The position numbers were made by a program, and so were the translations under genes. Shown here one piece after another: positions 34,603 through 43,662 of a DNA stretch of 64,000 nt. The stretch lies in the NCBI GenBank assembly GCA_000024525.1, contig CP001769.1, forward strand, positions 6,853,001 to 6,917,000, in the 5' to 3' direction. Each line of letters opens with the position of its first letter. The stretch's first letter is position 1. The stretch is from Spirosoma linguale DSM 74 (lineage in GTDB: Bacteria; Bacteroidota; Bacteroidia; Cytophagales; Spirosomataceae). Below the pieces are notes generated by a model. It ran no database searches. It was not told where the DNA came from and saw only the letters and a program-made list of their open reading frames with translations.

Positions 34603-37600
34603 TTAAAAACCAAGTTGAAGACCTACCATGAAGGTGCGTGCCTGCGGAAACTGTCCATAGTCGATACCATTGGTCAGCGTTGGGTTGGTATTGCTGGTGC
34701 GAGAGCCCACTTCAGGGTCGTAGCCAGTGTATTTCGTAAACGTCAGCAGATTGGTCGATGCTACATAGACCCGCGCCCGGCTCAGGGTACCGCGCGAAAA
34801 TGCCTGTAACGCACCCGCTGGTACTGAATAGCCGATGCTCAGGTTTTTCAGCCGTAAGTAGGAGCCATCCTCAATGAACCGGTCTGACGTACGCGAGTTA
34901 CCATTGGGGTCGCCATCAACGGCACGGGGTACGTCGGTCACCGTATTGGTTGGTGTCCAGGCCCGCAGCACATCCGTTCCGGCATTGAACAACCGGAGCA
35001 TACCCTGCTCAAGAACTTTTACGCCGTTGTAAATTTTGTTGCCCTGAACACCCTGAAAGAACATCGATAGATCGAAGCCGCGGTAATTGGCCGACAGGTT
35101 CAGTCCATAAGTGAATTTTGGCAGGAAGCTGCCCAGGTTTACCCGGTCGCTGGCGTCGATCTTGCCATCGCCGTTTGCATCGACAAAGCGAAGGTCGCCG
35201 GGCGCGGCATTGGCCTGCGTTGGAGCTGATTTGATTTCGTCGGCATTCTGGAAGATACCCGCTACTTTCCAGCCGTAGAAGTACTGAATTGACTGACCGG
35301 CTTCGGTACGGGTAATGTCGAATCCGCCGTAATCGGCGTTGGCACCATTGAGCAGGGGCGACACGGTGGGCCCGAGGCTCAGCACTTTATTGTTAATAAA
35401 GCTGATGTTGCCCGATGCGTTGAATCGAAGAGCGCCCTTCGTTTTGTTATAGCCAAGTTGCATTTCGACCCCCGTATTCCGCATGCTGCCCACGTTGACA
35501 ATGGGCGATTGCGAATAACCGATGGATGGCGCAATGGGCTGGTTCAGAATCAGGCCGTCCGTATTTCGCTGATAAACTTCGGCCGAGAGGGTTATGCTGT
35601 TGCTGAACAAGCCCAGATCAACCCCGACGTTACTCATCTTCGTAACTTCCCACCGCAGGTCGGTGTTGCCCAGACGGTCGAAGTAGGTTCCCTGCGTGCG
35701 GTCGCCCCCGATGATGGCGTTCGTGTTCTGAGAGACGGCCACCTGCCACGAGTAATCGCCGATACCATTGAAGCCCATCGTACCATAGCTGGCACGAACC
35801 TTCAATTCCGAAATAGCCGGTACATTTTTCAGGAAAGCTTCTTCACTAATCCGCCAGCCCGCTGACACCGATGGGAAATTACCCCACTTATTACCCGGTG
35901 CAAACCGCGACGAGCCATCCCGCCGGAACGAGGCACCCAGAAGGTATTTACCCGCGTACTCGTAATTAAGGCGACCCAGATACGACAGCAGCACGTTTTG
36001 AGAGCGAGTGCCGTTTAAACCCGCACTCGTACTAATAACGGCGCTCAACTCGCGAATCGTATTTGAAGCGGCCTGGCCTGTTCCAACTATCTGAAGGCTG
36101 TTGCCCGCCTGCCGTTCGGCTACGGCAACGACATTGAAGCTGTGTTTGCCAAATGTTTTTTCGTAGGTCAACTGATTGGAGATCAGGGGAGAAGCGTACG
36201 TCAGCCGGTCGTCGGAAATGTTGGCCAGCGCCCGGGCGTTGAAACTCTCACTGTAGATTGGCAGGAAGGAAAAGGTACGCGCCGTTACGTAGTCGATACC
36301 TCCGCGCAGGCGGTAGGTCAGCCCGTCAATGATCTTGACATCGACATAAGCACTTCCCAGGATTTTCATGCGCTGGGTGTTGCTCTGGTCCTGTAGCGCG
36401 GCCCGTACCGGGTTTTGGGGGTCAGAGCCGTCGGAGCCGTCGGGACCACGGTAACCGCCGAGCAGGGTAGGGTCTTCAACGGGCATGTAAGGTGTCATGC
36501 GGATCATGTTCTGAACCTGTGTCCGGCCTCCGGCGCTTACTTCGTTAAGCTTATCGTCGTAGGAGATGGTCAGCGTTTGCCCGAATGAGAAGCGCTTGCT
36601 AATGGCATGGTCGGAGTTGATGCGGAAGTTGCCGCGCTTGTACCCCGTGCCAATCATGATACCCTGTTGATTGAAATAGCCGACAGATGAATAGAAACGC
36701 GACTTTTCGTTACCGCCCGATAACTGAACGCTATGCTGCGTAATGGGCGCATCCCGGAATACGGCCTTCTGCCAGTCGGTATCCGTTTGAGCGTACGTTT
36801 GAGAAGCCCCAGTATAAATGGGCTGATTCAGGTTGCTGAACCGCGTTGGCACCGGCTGACCGGCATTGGTCCGGAGGGCAGTGCCATACTGGATGTACTC
36901 GTCCCGGTTGAGTAGATCGAGTTGACGCCAGGCACTTTGTGTGCCTACGTAGCCGTCGTAGTTGACGTGCAGTTTACCATCTCCACTACCTTTTTTGGTC
37001 GTGACAATGATAACGCCATTGGCCGCCCGTGAGCCATAGATGGCGGCTGAGGAGGCATCTTTCAATACATCGACCGACTCAATGTCGCGGGTGTCGAAGT
37101 TGTTTAGGTCACTCGTCGGAAAACCGTCGATAACGTACAGCGGGTTAGCCGCGTAGTTGATGGAACCAATGCCCCGAATACGCACAATGGGTGTTTCGCC
37201 GGGGGAGCCGTTGCTCACGACCGTTACGCCCGGCACGCGTCCCTGAATGGCCTGCTCCACGCTCGGTACGGGCAGTTGTGTTACCTCCTGGGCGGATACC
37301 GACGAGATAGCACCCGTTACCGACGCCCGTTTCTGGGTACCGTAACCGACAACAACCACTTCGCTGATGGATTTTACATCGTCCAGCAGGGTAATGTTAA
37401 TGCGGCTTCGGTTGGCTACGGCAACTTCCTGCGAGGCATAACCGACAAAACTGAATACCAGCACCGCGTTATTCGGGGCATTGAGGTTGTACTCCCCGTC
37501 TGTATTGGTCGTAGTGCCTCGTGTGGTGCCTTTAATAACAACACTAACCCCCGGAATTCCCTGCCCGTTTTTGTCCAGTACTTTACCCGTAATGTCGGCT

Positions 37601-38097
37601 AAGGGCTGGGCCGATGTAGTAGACCATCCAATACGCTCCAGTTTGTCGATGGTGCGTTCGGGTAACCTTACGGCTTCTGTCGATGGATCGGTAGTAGTTT
37701 TGGTTTCGATCTGTTCGATTTTACGAAAAAGCCGTGTGCTCTTTTCCTTTTCCGGGACAATGGCATAAAAGCGGGGCTGGACTTTTCGGTACGTTAAGCC
37801 GGTGCTGTTGAGTAAACTGGCGAGTTCCGTTTCGAGATTCCGATTACGCTGGTTGACCATCGAGACTTTGGTGTCGACCAGGTTGGTTGGATAAATAAAC
37901 GAAACGCTGTAATGCTGTTCAAGCTCACTTAACGCACTTTTCAACGTAATCAAGCGGGTATCTGTTGGCTGCTTCTGATAGGAGGCATACCGATTGCTGG
38001 AAGCCACGAGCTGTGCCCGAGTCGGTAGTATTCCAATCAGTAGCAACGAACCAAGCGCAATTAATTGTTTAGTCATGGCAGTAAGAGGTTGCGTCAT
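34603..38097 (-). CDS. SusC/RagA TonB-dependent receptor with STN signalling domain
   Basis: The 1,164-residue receptor has a signal peptide (cleaved near PTRAQ), an N-terminal STN domain (residues ~47-115, LKSALSELEQHYSVSFIYP) as found in transducers that talk to FecR, a CarboxypepD_reg-like domain (~168-255, ITGKVLDKNGQGIPGVSVV), a plug (~265-385, VRIRGIGSINYAANPLYVIDGF) and a beta-barrel ending in LGF. Its start overlaps the FecR stop by ATGA, indicating coupled translation. It forms the transport pair with the following SusD. The STN domain explains why the sigma and anti-sigma genes are next to it. Confidence 0.96.
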   Translation of the reverse strand: MTQPLTAMTKQLIALGSLLLIGILPTRAQLVASSNRYASYQKQPTDTRLITLKSALSELEQHYSVSFIYPTNLVDTKVSMVNQRNRNLETELASLLNSTGLTYRKVQPRFYAIVPEKEKSTRLFRKIEQIETKTTTDPSTEAVRLPERTIDKLERIGWSTTSAQPLADITGKVLDKNGQGIPGVSVVIKGTTRGTTTNTDGEYNLNAPNNAVLVFSFVGYASQEVAVANRSRINITLLDDVKSISEVVVVGYGTQKRASVTGAISSVSAQEVTQLPVPSVEQAIQGRVPGVTVVSNGSPGETPIVRIRGIGSINYAANPLYVIDGFPTSDLNNFDTRDIESVDVLKDASSAAIYGSRAANGVIIVTTKKGSGDGKLHVNYDGYVGTQSAWRQLDLLNRDEYIQYGTALRTNAGQPVPTRFSNLNQPIYTGASQTYAQTDTDWQKAVFRDAPITQHSVQLSGGNEKSRFYSSVGYFNQQGIMIGTGYKRGNFRINSDHAISKRFSFGQTLTISYDDKLNEVSAGGRTQVQNMIRMTPYMPVEDPTLLGGYRGPDGSDGSDPQNPVRAALQDQSNTQRMKILGSAYVDVKIIDGLTYRLRGGIDYVTARTFSFLPIYSESFNARALANISDDRLTYASPLISNQLTYEKTFGKHSFNVVAVAERQAGNSLQIVGTGQAASNTIRELSAVISTSAGLNGTRSQNVLLSYLGRLNYEYAGKYLLGASFRRDGSSRFAPGNKWGNFPSVSAGWRISEEAFLKNVPAISELKVRASYGTMGFNGIGDYSWQVAVSQNTNAIIGGDRTQGTYFDRLGNTDLRWEVTKMSNVGVDLGLFSNSITLSAEVYQRNTDGLILNQPIAPSIGYSQSPIVNVGSMRNTGVEMQLGYNKTKGALRFNASGNISFINNKVLSLGPTVSPLLNGANADYGGFDITRTEAGQSIQYFYGWKVAGIFQNADEIKSAPTQANAAPGDLRFVDANGDGKIDASDRVNLGSFLPKFTYGLNLSANYRGFDLSMFFQGVQGNKIYNGVKVLEQGMLRLFNAGTDVLRAWTPTNTVTDVPRAVDGDPNGNSRTSDRFIEDGSYLRLKNLSIGYSVPAGALQAFSRGTLSRARVYVASTNLLTFTKYTGYDPEVGSRTSNTNPTLTNGIDYGQFPQARTFMVGLQLGF

Positions 38098-39092
38098 TGT
38101 ATGATTATCTGATTTGGTTGTTGAGTAATATGTAGGTCAAATAGAGTGGTAAGGCCATTGAGTATTGTTTGCATGGATTGGTTGGGGATAGTTCCGGAAA
38201 TGGTTTGCCGTTGAAGGGCCGGGTCGGTAATAATCACGTTCACGCCATAAGTGTCTTTCAGCATCTGCGCGACTTCCTGTAGGGTGGTGCCATCGAACGT
38301 CAGCTTGCCGGATTGCCAGGCCGCCTGTGCGGCTGCATCGACGTGCTTTCGGTAATACACCTTGGCCTTAACATCAGCATAGAACAGGTCGCCGGGGCGC
38401 ATCACCAGCTTTTCCTTAGCCTGTTCGCCAACATCCAACCGGATTTTCCCTGTATTCAGCACTACCTTAGCCCGGGCTTGCCGGGCCATGACATTAAATT
38501 GAGTACCCAGCACTTCAATGTTCAGTTTATTGGGTAGGTGGACTACAAATCGTTCGTGATTTTGTTGGTGAGTGACCCGGAAATAGCCTTCCCCATCGAG
38601 CCAAACTTCGCGGGTCTGGTGGCTGGCCCAGCGGGGCGCATACCGTAACCGGCTGTTGCCGTTCAGGGTAACTGTGGAGCCGTCTGGCAGGGTCAGCGTC
38701 GATATTTTGCCAAAGGCCGTCTGGCAAATCAGGTCGTCAGGATACCATTGTTTATAGGCCGTAAAAGCGCCCGTTGCCAGCAAAACGAAGCCTGCCAGTA
38801 CAGCGGCCCAGCGCATTGCCTGTGTCCATGTCGAGAGCCGTCGAACGGGTATTTCAGCAGAGAGGGTAGCCGGCTCCGGTTCCATCCGTGAGCGAATGGC
38901 GCTCAGTATTCGTTCGGCGTCGGGTGCCGAAACGGTGTCTGGCACCAGCCATTCGGCTCCGTTAAACTGGGCGTCGATTCGAGCTTGTAGATACACCTGG
39001 CCGGCCTCGGTGTTTAGCCAATCCAACACGCGCCGGGCTTCGTCGGGTGTGACCTGATTGGCGAAATAGCGTTGAAGTAACTGTTCGGTCAT
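38094..39092 (-). CDS. FecR-family anti-sigma/signal transducer
   Basis: The 332-residue protein has a short cytoplasmic part with the sigma-binding region (~1-75), one membrane span (AMRWAAVLAGFVLLATGAFTAY, ~88-110) and a periplasmic FecR domain (CQTAFGKISTLTLPDGSTVTLNGNSRLRY, VWLDGEGYFRVTHQ, IEVLGTQFNV). The C-terminal ~70 residues match the STN-contacting DUF4974 region (LTFDGTTLQEVAQMLKDTYG). It holds the ECF sigma factor inactive until the STN domain of the receptor signals ligand. Upstream sigma gene is 79 bases away on the same strand. Confidence 0.95.
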   Translation of the reverse strand: MTEQLLQRYFANQVTPDEARRVLDWLNTEAGQVYLQARIDAQFNGAEWLVPDTVSAPDAERILSAIRSRMEPEPATLSAEIPVRRLSTWTQAMRWAAVLAGFVLLATGAFTAYKQWYPDDLICQTAFGKISTLTLPDGSTVTLNGNSRLRYAPRWASHQTREVWLDGEGYFRVTHQQNHERFVVHLPNKLNIEVLGTQFNVMARQARAKVVLNTGKIRLDVGEQAKEKLVMRPGDLFYADVKAKVYYRKHVDAAAQAAWQSGKLTFDGTTLQEVAQMLKDTYGVNVIITDPALQRQTISGTIPNQSMQTILNGLTTLFDLHITQQPNQIIIQ

Positions 39093-39170
39093 GGGTATAG
39101 GAGTGCTATGTGCTACCTATACACCACCCGGTAAGGAAAGTATTATTGGAAAGAAAAAAATAATTCGGGA

Positions 39171-39755
39171 TTAACTGCAAAAAGCAGCCATGATGAGGAG
39201 CATTGCTTCAATACCGGCGTGCTGACGCAGGTAATCGCGAAGAAACCGGCAGGCCTGATAATACTGCACCTTAACCGTATTGATAGAAATCTTGAGTTTG
39301 GAGGCTACTTCCTCGTTGGATAAACCCTGTTCGGAGCGGAGGGTAAAAACCAGCCGCCGTTGTGCCGACAGCTTACGCAGACCCTCCCTGAAAACAGAGC
39401 TATACTCGTTGAACAGCAAAGTTTCTTCGGTTGTGGTATCGGTATCGGACTGGCTGGCCTGATGCGTTATATGCCGCAGAATGGCTCGCTTGTTATCCCG
39501 GATACTATTCAAGACCTGATGTCGCATAGCCGTAGCCAGGTAACTCCTGACAGACTGCAATTCGTCCAGTTGCGACCGATTCACCCACAATTTGAGATAG
39601 ATTTCCTGAAGAGCATCTTCGGCCAAAACGGGGTCCTTTAGGTATTGAACAGCAATACTGTATAGGTAACGGTAGTACCGTCGAAACAACGCTTCGAACG
39701 CTACTTCGTCATTTTGTTTGAGACGAATTACTAAATCCTTATCCGTCAGTTCCAT
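39171..39755 (-). CDS. ECF sigma factor, FecI-like (Bacteroidota sigma-70 family)
   Basis: From the ATG at 39755 (MELTDKDLVIRLKQNDEVAF) it has ~194 residues: region 2 (FRRYYRYLYSIAVQYLKDPVLAEDALQEIYLKLW) and region 4 (LRKLSAQRRLVFTLRSEQGLSNEEVASKLKISINTVKVQY, an HTH). It redirects RNA polymerase to a small target set. With FecR and the STN-bearing SusC it forms a cell-surface signalling unit that likely controls this SusC/SusD locus. A longer in-frame start at 39794 is less likely. A -7-like TACATTTG lies 66 bases upstream. Confidence 0.94.
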   Translation of the reverse strand: MELTDKDLVIRLKQNDEVAFEALFRRYYRYLYSIAVQYLKDPVLAEDALQEIYLKLWVNRSQLDELQSVRSYLATAMRHQVLNSIRDNKRAILRHITHQASQSDTDTTTEETLLFNEYSSVFREGLRKLSAQRRLVFTLRSEQGLSNEEVASKLKISINTVKVQYYQACRFLRDYLRQHAGIEAMLLIMAAFCS

Positions 39756-39820
39756 ACCTATTTTTTCCAAGGATCTTCCAGCGGCCGTATTCAAACGCTA
39801 TTTTGAACCATCGTTACTAA

Positions 39821-39828
39821 CAAATGTA
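39821..39828 (-). promoter_or_regulatory. -7-like box upstream of the sigma factor gene
   Basis: The minus strand reads TACATTTG, matching TAnnTTTG; no TTG is found at the usual spacing. It suggests the sigma gene itself is transcribed by the housekeeping polymerase. Confidence 0.4.
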
Positions 39829-39872
39829 AAAAAGAATTACCCTCGTTAGGAAAAGAATAATTTTTATTTGCT

Positions 39873-39896
39873 GGGTGCAATTGTAAACTTGCACCC
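39873..39896. promoter_or_regulatory. Palindrome in the divergent sigma/acylase gap
   Basis: GGGTGCAA (39873-39880) and TTGCACCC (39889-39896) are perfect complements around 8 bases, 28 bases before the acylase start. It could be an operator or a 5' hairpin. There is no T run. Confidence 0.45.
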
Positions 39897-39924
39897 CTGA
39901 TACGCTCCATTGCCTGTTTTTATT

Positions 39925-42351
39925 ATGCAATACACAAAAGCAATCCTTGTTTCTTTAGGTACAATCTCACTCATTTGGGCCCTTAACCGATCGTGGGGCA
40001 GTATTCCAGCTTTTGCACCACTCCTTAGTCCGTTCGTTGGTTTCTGGCAAAATGCCGAGTCCGTCAACAATGCCGATGAAGAAATTACGCTGGAAGGCAC
40101 CAAGGCGCCCGTTACGGTTATTTTTGACGATCTGGCTATTCCGCACGTCTTTGCACAAAACGATGCAGATGCCTACTTCACCCAGGGCTATCTGACCGCC
40201 CGCGACCGCCTTTGGCAAATGGAATTTCAGACGCACGCAGCCGCCGGACGGGTTTCTGAACTGGTGGGCGATAAAGCACTTGAACTGGACCGATATAACC
40301 GACGGCTGGGCATGGGCTTCGGTGCCGAAAAAGCGGTTAAAGAAATGTTGGCAGACCCTCGCACACGCGAAGCGATTGAGTCGTATACAGCTGGTATAAA
40401 TGCTTATATCAACCAGCTTTCGCCATCTGGTTATCCACTCGAATACAAGCTGTTAGGCTACGCCCCCGAGCCCTGGCAACCCATTAAATGCGCCTATTTC
40501 CTGAAATATATGTCGGGGGTGTTAGCGCTCGGTGCCGATGACCTGAATATGAGCAATGTGCTGAAAAAATACGGCACCGTTGTTACGAACGACCTTTTTC
40601 CAGATTACCCCTTCCGGGAAGACCCCATCATTCCGGCAGGCACGAAGTGGGATTTTACTCCGGTGAAGATACCGGCCGTACCCGCTAATTCACAGACCGA
40701 TACAAAGCCGCTGGCCATGAACTGGCCCGAACATGACCCGGCTATTGGGAGTAACAACTGGGCTGTTGGCCCGCAGAAATCAGCGACAGGGTACCCAATT
40801 CTGGCTAATGACCCCCACCTCACCCTAAGTTTGCCGTCGATCTGGTACCAGATTCAGCTGGTTACGCCCACCATGAACGTGTACGGAGCCTCCATGCCCG
40901 GATCGCCGGGGGTTATTATTGGCTTCAACAAGCAGATTGCCTGGGGTGTAACCAACGTGGGTGCTGATGTTCTGGATTTCTATCAGATTCGGTTCAAAGA
41001 TGCTTCCCGCCGTGAATACTGGCACGACAATAAGTGGAAGCCGGTAACCCGTCGGTTAGAAGTGATCAAAGTGAAAGGGCAGGCCGACGTAATTGATACC
41101 GTTCTGTACACCCATCATGGCCCAATTATGTATGAAGTGGGTCAGAAGCCGTTTGCCAGCAATGTGCCGGTGGGGTATGCCGCCCGTTGGATTGCTCATG
41201 AAGCCTCCAACGACTTTCTGACCTATTATTTGCTCGACCGTGCCAAAAACCACGATGATTATCGAAAAGCCTTAAGCTCCTACAGCGCTCCGGCTCAGAA
41301 TTTCGTGTTTGCCGATATCGCCAAAGATATTGCCATCTCGCCAAATGGCCGGTTTCCGCTGAAGTGGAAAGATCAGGGCAAGTTTTTGCTGGATGGCACG
41401 AACCCCGCCCACGACTGGCAGGGCTGGATTCCGGCCGCACAGAACCCGCACGTCAAAAATCCGTCCAGAGGGTTTGTTAGTTCAGCTAACCAGTCGTCTA
41501 CTGACCCAACTTATCCGTATTACATCAACTGGCAATTTGGCTCTTATGAGCGTGGTGCCCGGATCAATCAGCGGCTGACGGCTATGAAAAACGCCACGGC
41601 TGATAGCTTGCGGGTGTTGCAAAATGACAATCGAAACGTAAGGGCTACCGATGCCCTTCCGGTGTTTCTGCCTTACATACAGGAGAAGGGCTTATCCGGC
41701 GCGCAAGCCAAAGCACTGGCCATCATTAAAAAGTGGCAATATAATAATGATGTCGCGGAGATAGGCCCAACCATTTTTACGGAGTGGATGCGTCAGTGTA
41801 TGGATGGTGTCTGGAAAGATGATTTTCCGGGTAATGACAGTACCACGCTCCGGTACCCAAGTTTCGACCGGATGCTTCAACTGGCCGAGAAAGACCCGGC
41901 ATCGCACTGGTTTGACGATATAACAACGCCCGCCAAAGAAACAATTGTACTTGTACTAACCAAAAGCTTTCAGTCGGCAGTCGATTCGCTTACGCATCGG
42001 CACGGGCCTCTGGGAGAATCCTGGCAATGGGGCAAGCATAAGGCTACCCGTATCGGGCACCTGGCCCGGCTAGATGCGCTAAGTGCCTTGAATGTGCAGA
42101 TTGGAGGAGGGGCTGGCATTGTCAACGCCACCACCGAACGGACCGGGCCATCGTGGCGGATGGTTGTTGCTCTCGGACCGACCCCCAAAGCGTATGGCGT
42201 CTATCCCGGCGGACAATCGGGTAATCCGGGCAGTCCTTATTACCTGAACATGCTCGAAACCTGGCGAACGGGCCAACTGAATGAATTGCTTTTCCTGCAA
42301 ACAGCACAGGACAAAAATCCAAGACTAAAACGGAAACTAACCTTGAAATAA
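39925..42351 (+). CDS. Penicillin acylase family N-terminal nucleophile hydrolase
   Basis: The ATG at 39925 gives MQYTKAILVSLGTISLIWAL, a signal or anchor helix, and a ~808-residue precursor. The alpha part has DLAIPHVFAQNDADAYFTQGY and LTARDRLWQMEFQTHAAAGR. The beta part starts at Ser276 in DPAIGSNNWAVG, the self-cleavage site and catalytic nucleophile. Later segments GSPGVIIGFNKQIAWGVTNVG and a C-terminal GPSWRMVVAL are typical. Family members hydrolyse amides such as penicillins or acyl-homoserine lactones. A role in quorum quenching or peptide scavenging is possible but not shown. Confidence 0.93.
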   Translation: MQYTKAILVSLGTISLIWALNRSWGSIPAFAPLLSPFVGFWQNAESVNNADEEITLEGTKAPVTVIFDDLAIPHVFAQNDADAYFTQGYLTARDRLWQMEFQTHAAAGRVSELVGDKALELDRYNRRLGMGFGAEKAVKEMLADPRTREAIESYTAGINAYINQLSPSGYPLEYKLLGYAPEPWQPIKCAYFLKYMSGVLALGADDLNMSNVLKKYGTVVTNDLFPDYPFREDPIIPAGTKWDFTPVKIPAVPANSQTDTKPLAMNWPEHDPAIGSNNWAVGPQKSATGYPILANDPHLTLSLPSIWYQIQLVTPTMNVYGASMPGSPGVIIGFNKQIAWGVTNVGADVLDFYQIRFKDASRREYWHDNKWKPVTRRLEVIKVKGQADVIDTVLYTHHGPIMYEVGQKPFASNVPVGYAARWIAHEASNDFLTYYLLDRAKNHDDYRKALSSYSAPAQNFVFADIAKDIAISPNGRFPLKWKDQGKFLLDGTNPAHDWQGWIPAAQNPHVKNPSRGFVSSANQSSTDPTYPYYINWQFGSYERGARINQRLTAMKNATADSLRVLQNDNRNVRATDALPVFLPYIQEKGLSGAQAKALAIIKKWQYNNDVAEIGPTIFTEWMRQCMDGVWKDDFPGNDSTTLRYPSFDRMLQLAEKDPASHWFDDITTPAKETIVLVLTKSFQSAVDSLTHRHGPLGESWQWGKHKATRIGHLARLDALSALNVQIGGGAGIVNATTERTGPSWRMVVALGPTPKAYGVYPGGQSGNPGSPYYLNMLETWRTGQLNELLFLQTAQDKNPRLKRKLTLK

Positions 42352-42409
42352 TCGGGGCTGTCTCTTTTCACAGACCGATACTTAACTGTGGCTTAGCCGC
42401 CTAAACACA

Positions 42410-42751
42410 ATGATTGAACTTGTTCTTATTGCCATTCTGAGCCTGCTGGCTCAACTTTTTCTTCCCTGGTGGAGCCTTGCCATTGTTGCGTTTGGCATTT
42501 GTTTCTGGCGTAGCCAACGGGCGGGCGGTGCTTTCTTGCAGGGTTTCGTGGGCGTAGCAATTGTGTGGTTACTGTATGCCGGTCTGCTCCACGCACAAAC
42601 CGATGGCGTTTTTACCGGACGCATGAGCGAATTGCTCTTTAAAACTAATACAACCGTGCTTCCTTTGCTGGTTGTTACGCTGCTGGGTGGCCTGGTTGGT
42701 GGATTAGCAGGCTTGTCGGGTTTCCTGGTTAAAAAGGCAACGGTAAAGTAG
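42410..42751 (+). CDS. Small three-span membrane protein, unknown
   Basis: The 113-residue protein has about three to four hydrophobic segments (LVLIAILSLLAQLFLPWWSLAI, GFVGVAIVWLLYAGLL, LLVVTLLGGLVGGLAGLSGFL). Conserved-looking features are FLPWW near residue 17 and a Gly-rich final span. It has no recognisable domain. It follows the acylase gene by 58 bases on the same strand and could be co-transcribed. Confidence 0.7.
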   Translation: MIELVLIAILSLLAQLFLPWWSLAIVAFGICFWRSQRAGGAFLQGFVGVAIVWLLYAGLLHAQTDGVFTGRMSELLFKTNTTVLPLLVVTLLGGLVGGLAGLSGFLVKKATVK

Positions 42752-42802
42752 CCTGTCTGGGTCGCTGCCGATTGATCGCGTTCGGATTTCCATAAATCCC
42801 TC

Positions 42803-42810
42803 TACCTTTG
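42803..42810 (+). promoter_or_regulatory. -7 box upstream of the OmpH-like gene
   Basis: TACCTTTG matches TAnnTTTG, 34 bases before the GTG start. The -33 region has no TTG at optimal spacing. Confidence 0.45.
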
Positions 42811-42844
42811 TATTATAAACTGTTAACTAACTGATTCATTTCCT

Positions 42845-43441
42845 GTGAAGAATGCCTCATTGATTCTGAACGTCGTTCTGACGATTGCCGTAGCTGTATT
42901 ATACTACCTACATTTTAAAGGCCCTCAGGCCGAAACCGATTCTGCCGTAAAATCACCCGTTGAGGCCAAAGGCCGGGCTATCGTCTATGTAAATGTTGAC
43001 TCGCTGCTAACTAAATACGACTATTTTAAAGACACCCAGAAAGTGCTTGAGAGCAAGCGTTTTCAGCTGGAGAACGACCTGGCTGCCAAAGGCCGGAACT
43101 TACAGAATAAAGTGGCTTTCTTTCAGCAACGCGCGGCTACTATGACGCAGGAGCAGGGACGGGCAACGGAAGCATCGCTCCAGAAAGAACAGCAGGACAT
43201 CCTGGCCTTCCGGGAGCGTGCTGCACAGGGTCTGGCCAGCGAAGAGCAGGACAAAAACAAGCAGTTGTACGACCAGATTTACGACTATCTGAAAAAAGAG
43301 AATGCTACCAACAAATATGAATTTGTGCTGGGTTACACAAAAGGTGGCGGGATTCTGTTCGCCGACCCATCGGGCGACCGCACCAGCAAAATTCTGGCTG
43401 GTTTGAACAAAGAGTATCAGGCGAAGCAGACGAAGAAATAA
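42845..43441 (+). CDS. OmpH/Skp-like periplasmic chaperone family protein
   Basis: The 198-residue product uses a GTG start (no better ATG in the frame) and has an N-terminal anchor or signal (ASLILNVVLTIAVAVLYYLHF), then IVYVNVDSLLTKYDYFKD and a long Lys/Glu/Gln-rich coiled coil to about residue 140, followed by a beta-like end GGGILFADPSGDRTSKILAGLN. This matches the Skp/OmpH fold, which carries unfolded outer-membrane proteins across the periplasm. In Bacteroidota several paralogues occur. A 13-bp hairpin follows the stop codon. Confidence 0.85.
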   Translation: MKNASLILNVVLTIAVAVLYYLHFKGPQAETDSAVKSPVEAKGRAIVYVNVDSLLTKYDYFKDTQKVLESKRFQLENDLAAKGRNLQNKVAFFQQRAATMTQEQGRATEASLQKEQQDILAFRERAAQGLASEEQDKNKQLYDQIYDYLKKENATNKYEFVLGYTKGGGILFADPSGDRTSKILAGLNKEYQAKQTKK

Positions 43442-43472
43442 GTTTCGAACGTCTACACGTAAAAGTTTAGAC

Positions 43473-43506
43473 ATCCGGCTACTAAGCGAGAGTTTAGTAG
43501 CCGGAT
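43473..43506 (+). terminator. Hairpin after the OmpH-like gene
   Basis: ATCCGGCTACTAA (43473-43485) pairs perfectly with TTAGTAGCCGGAT (43494-43506) across an 8-base loop. Only a weak CGTTTG tail follows, so termination strength is uncertain. Confidence 0.6.
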
Positions 43507-43574
43507 TCGTTTGCGTGGAGTCTGCTAAATTTATAAGGTCTGGTAAACCTCTCTTTCCATTCCGGTGTTAAAAC

Positions 43575-43638
43575 GTACCCACGGGTTTAGCCCGTGATAC
43601 GTCAATGAAATTAAACACGGGTTGAAGCCCGTGGGTAC
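43575..43638. repeat. Compound palindrome with CCCACGGG halves
   Basis: The outer arms GTACCCACGGG (43575-43585) and its complement (43628-43638) enclose two small hairpins, CACGGG-TTTAG-CCCGTG and CACGGG-TTGAAG-CCCGTG. This clover-like form lies 24 bases before smpB. Similar 'CCCGTGGGTAC' repeats are known from many environmental bacteria. Confidence 0.8.
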
Positions 43639-43662
43639 AGCATACATCCTACATATCAGTAC

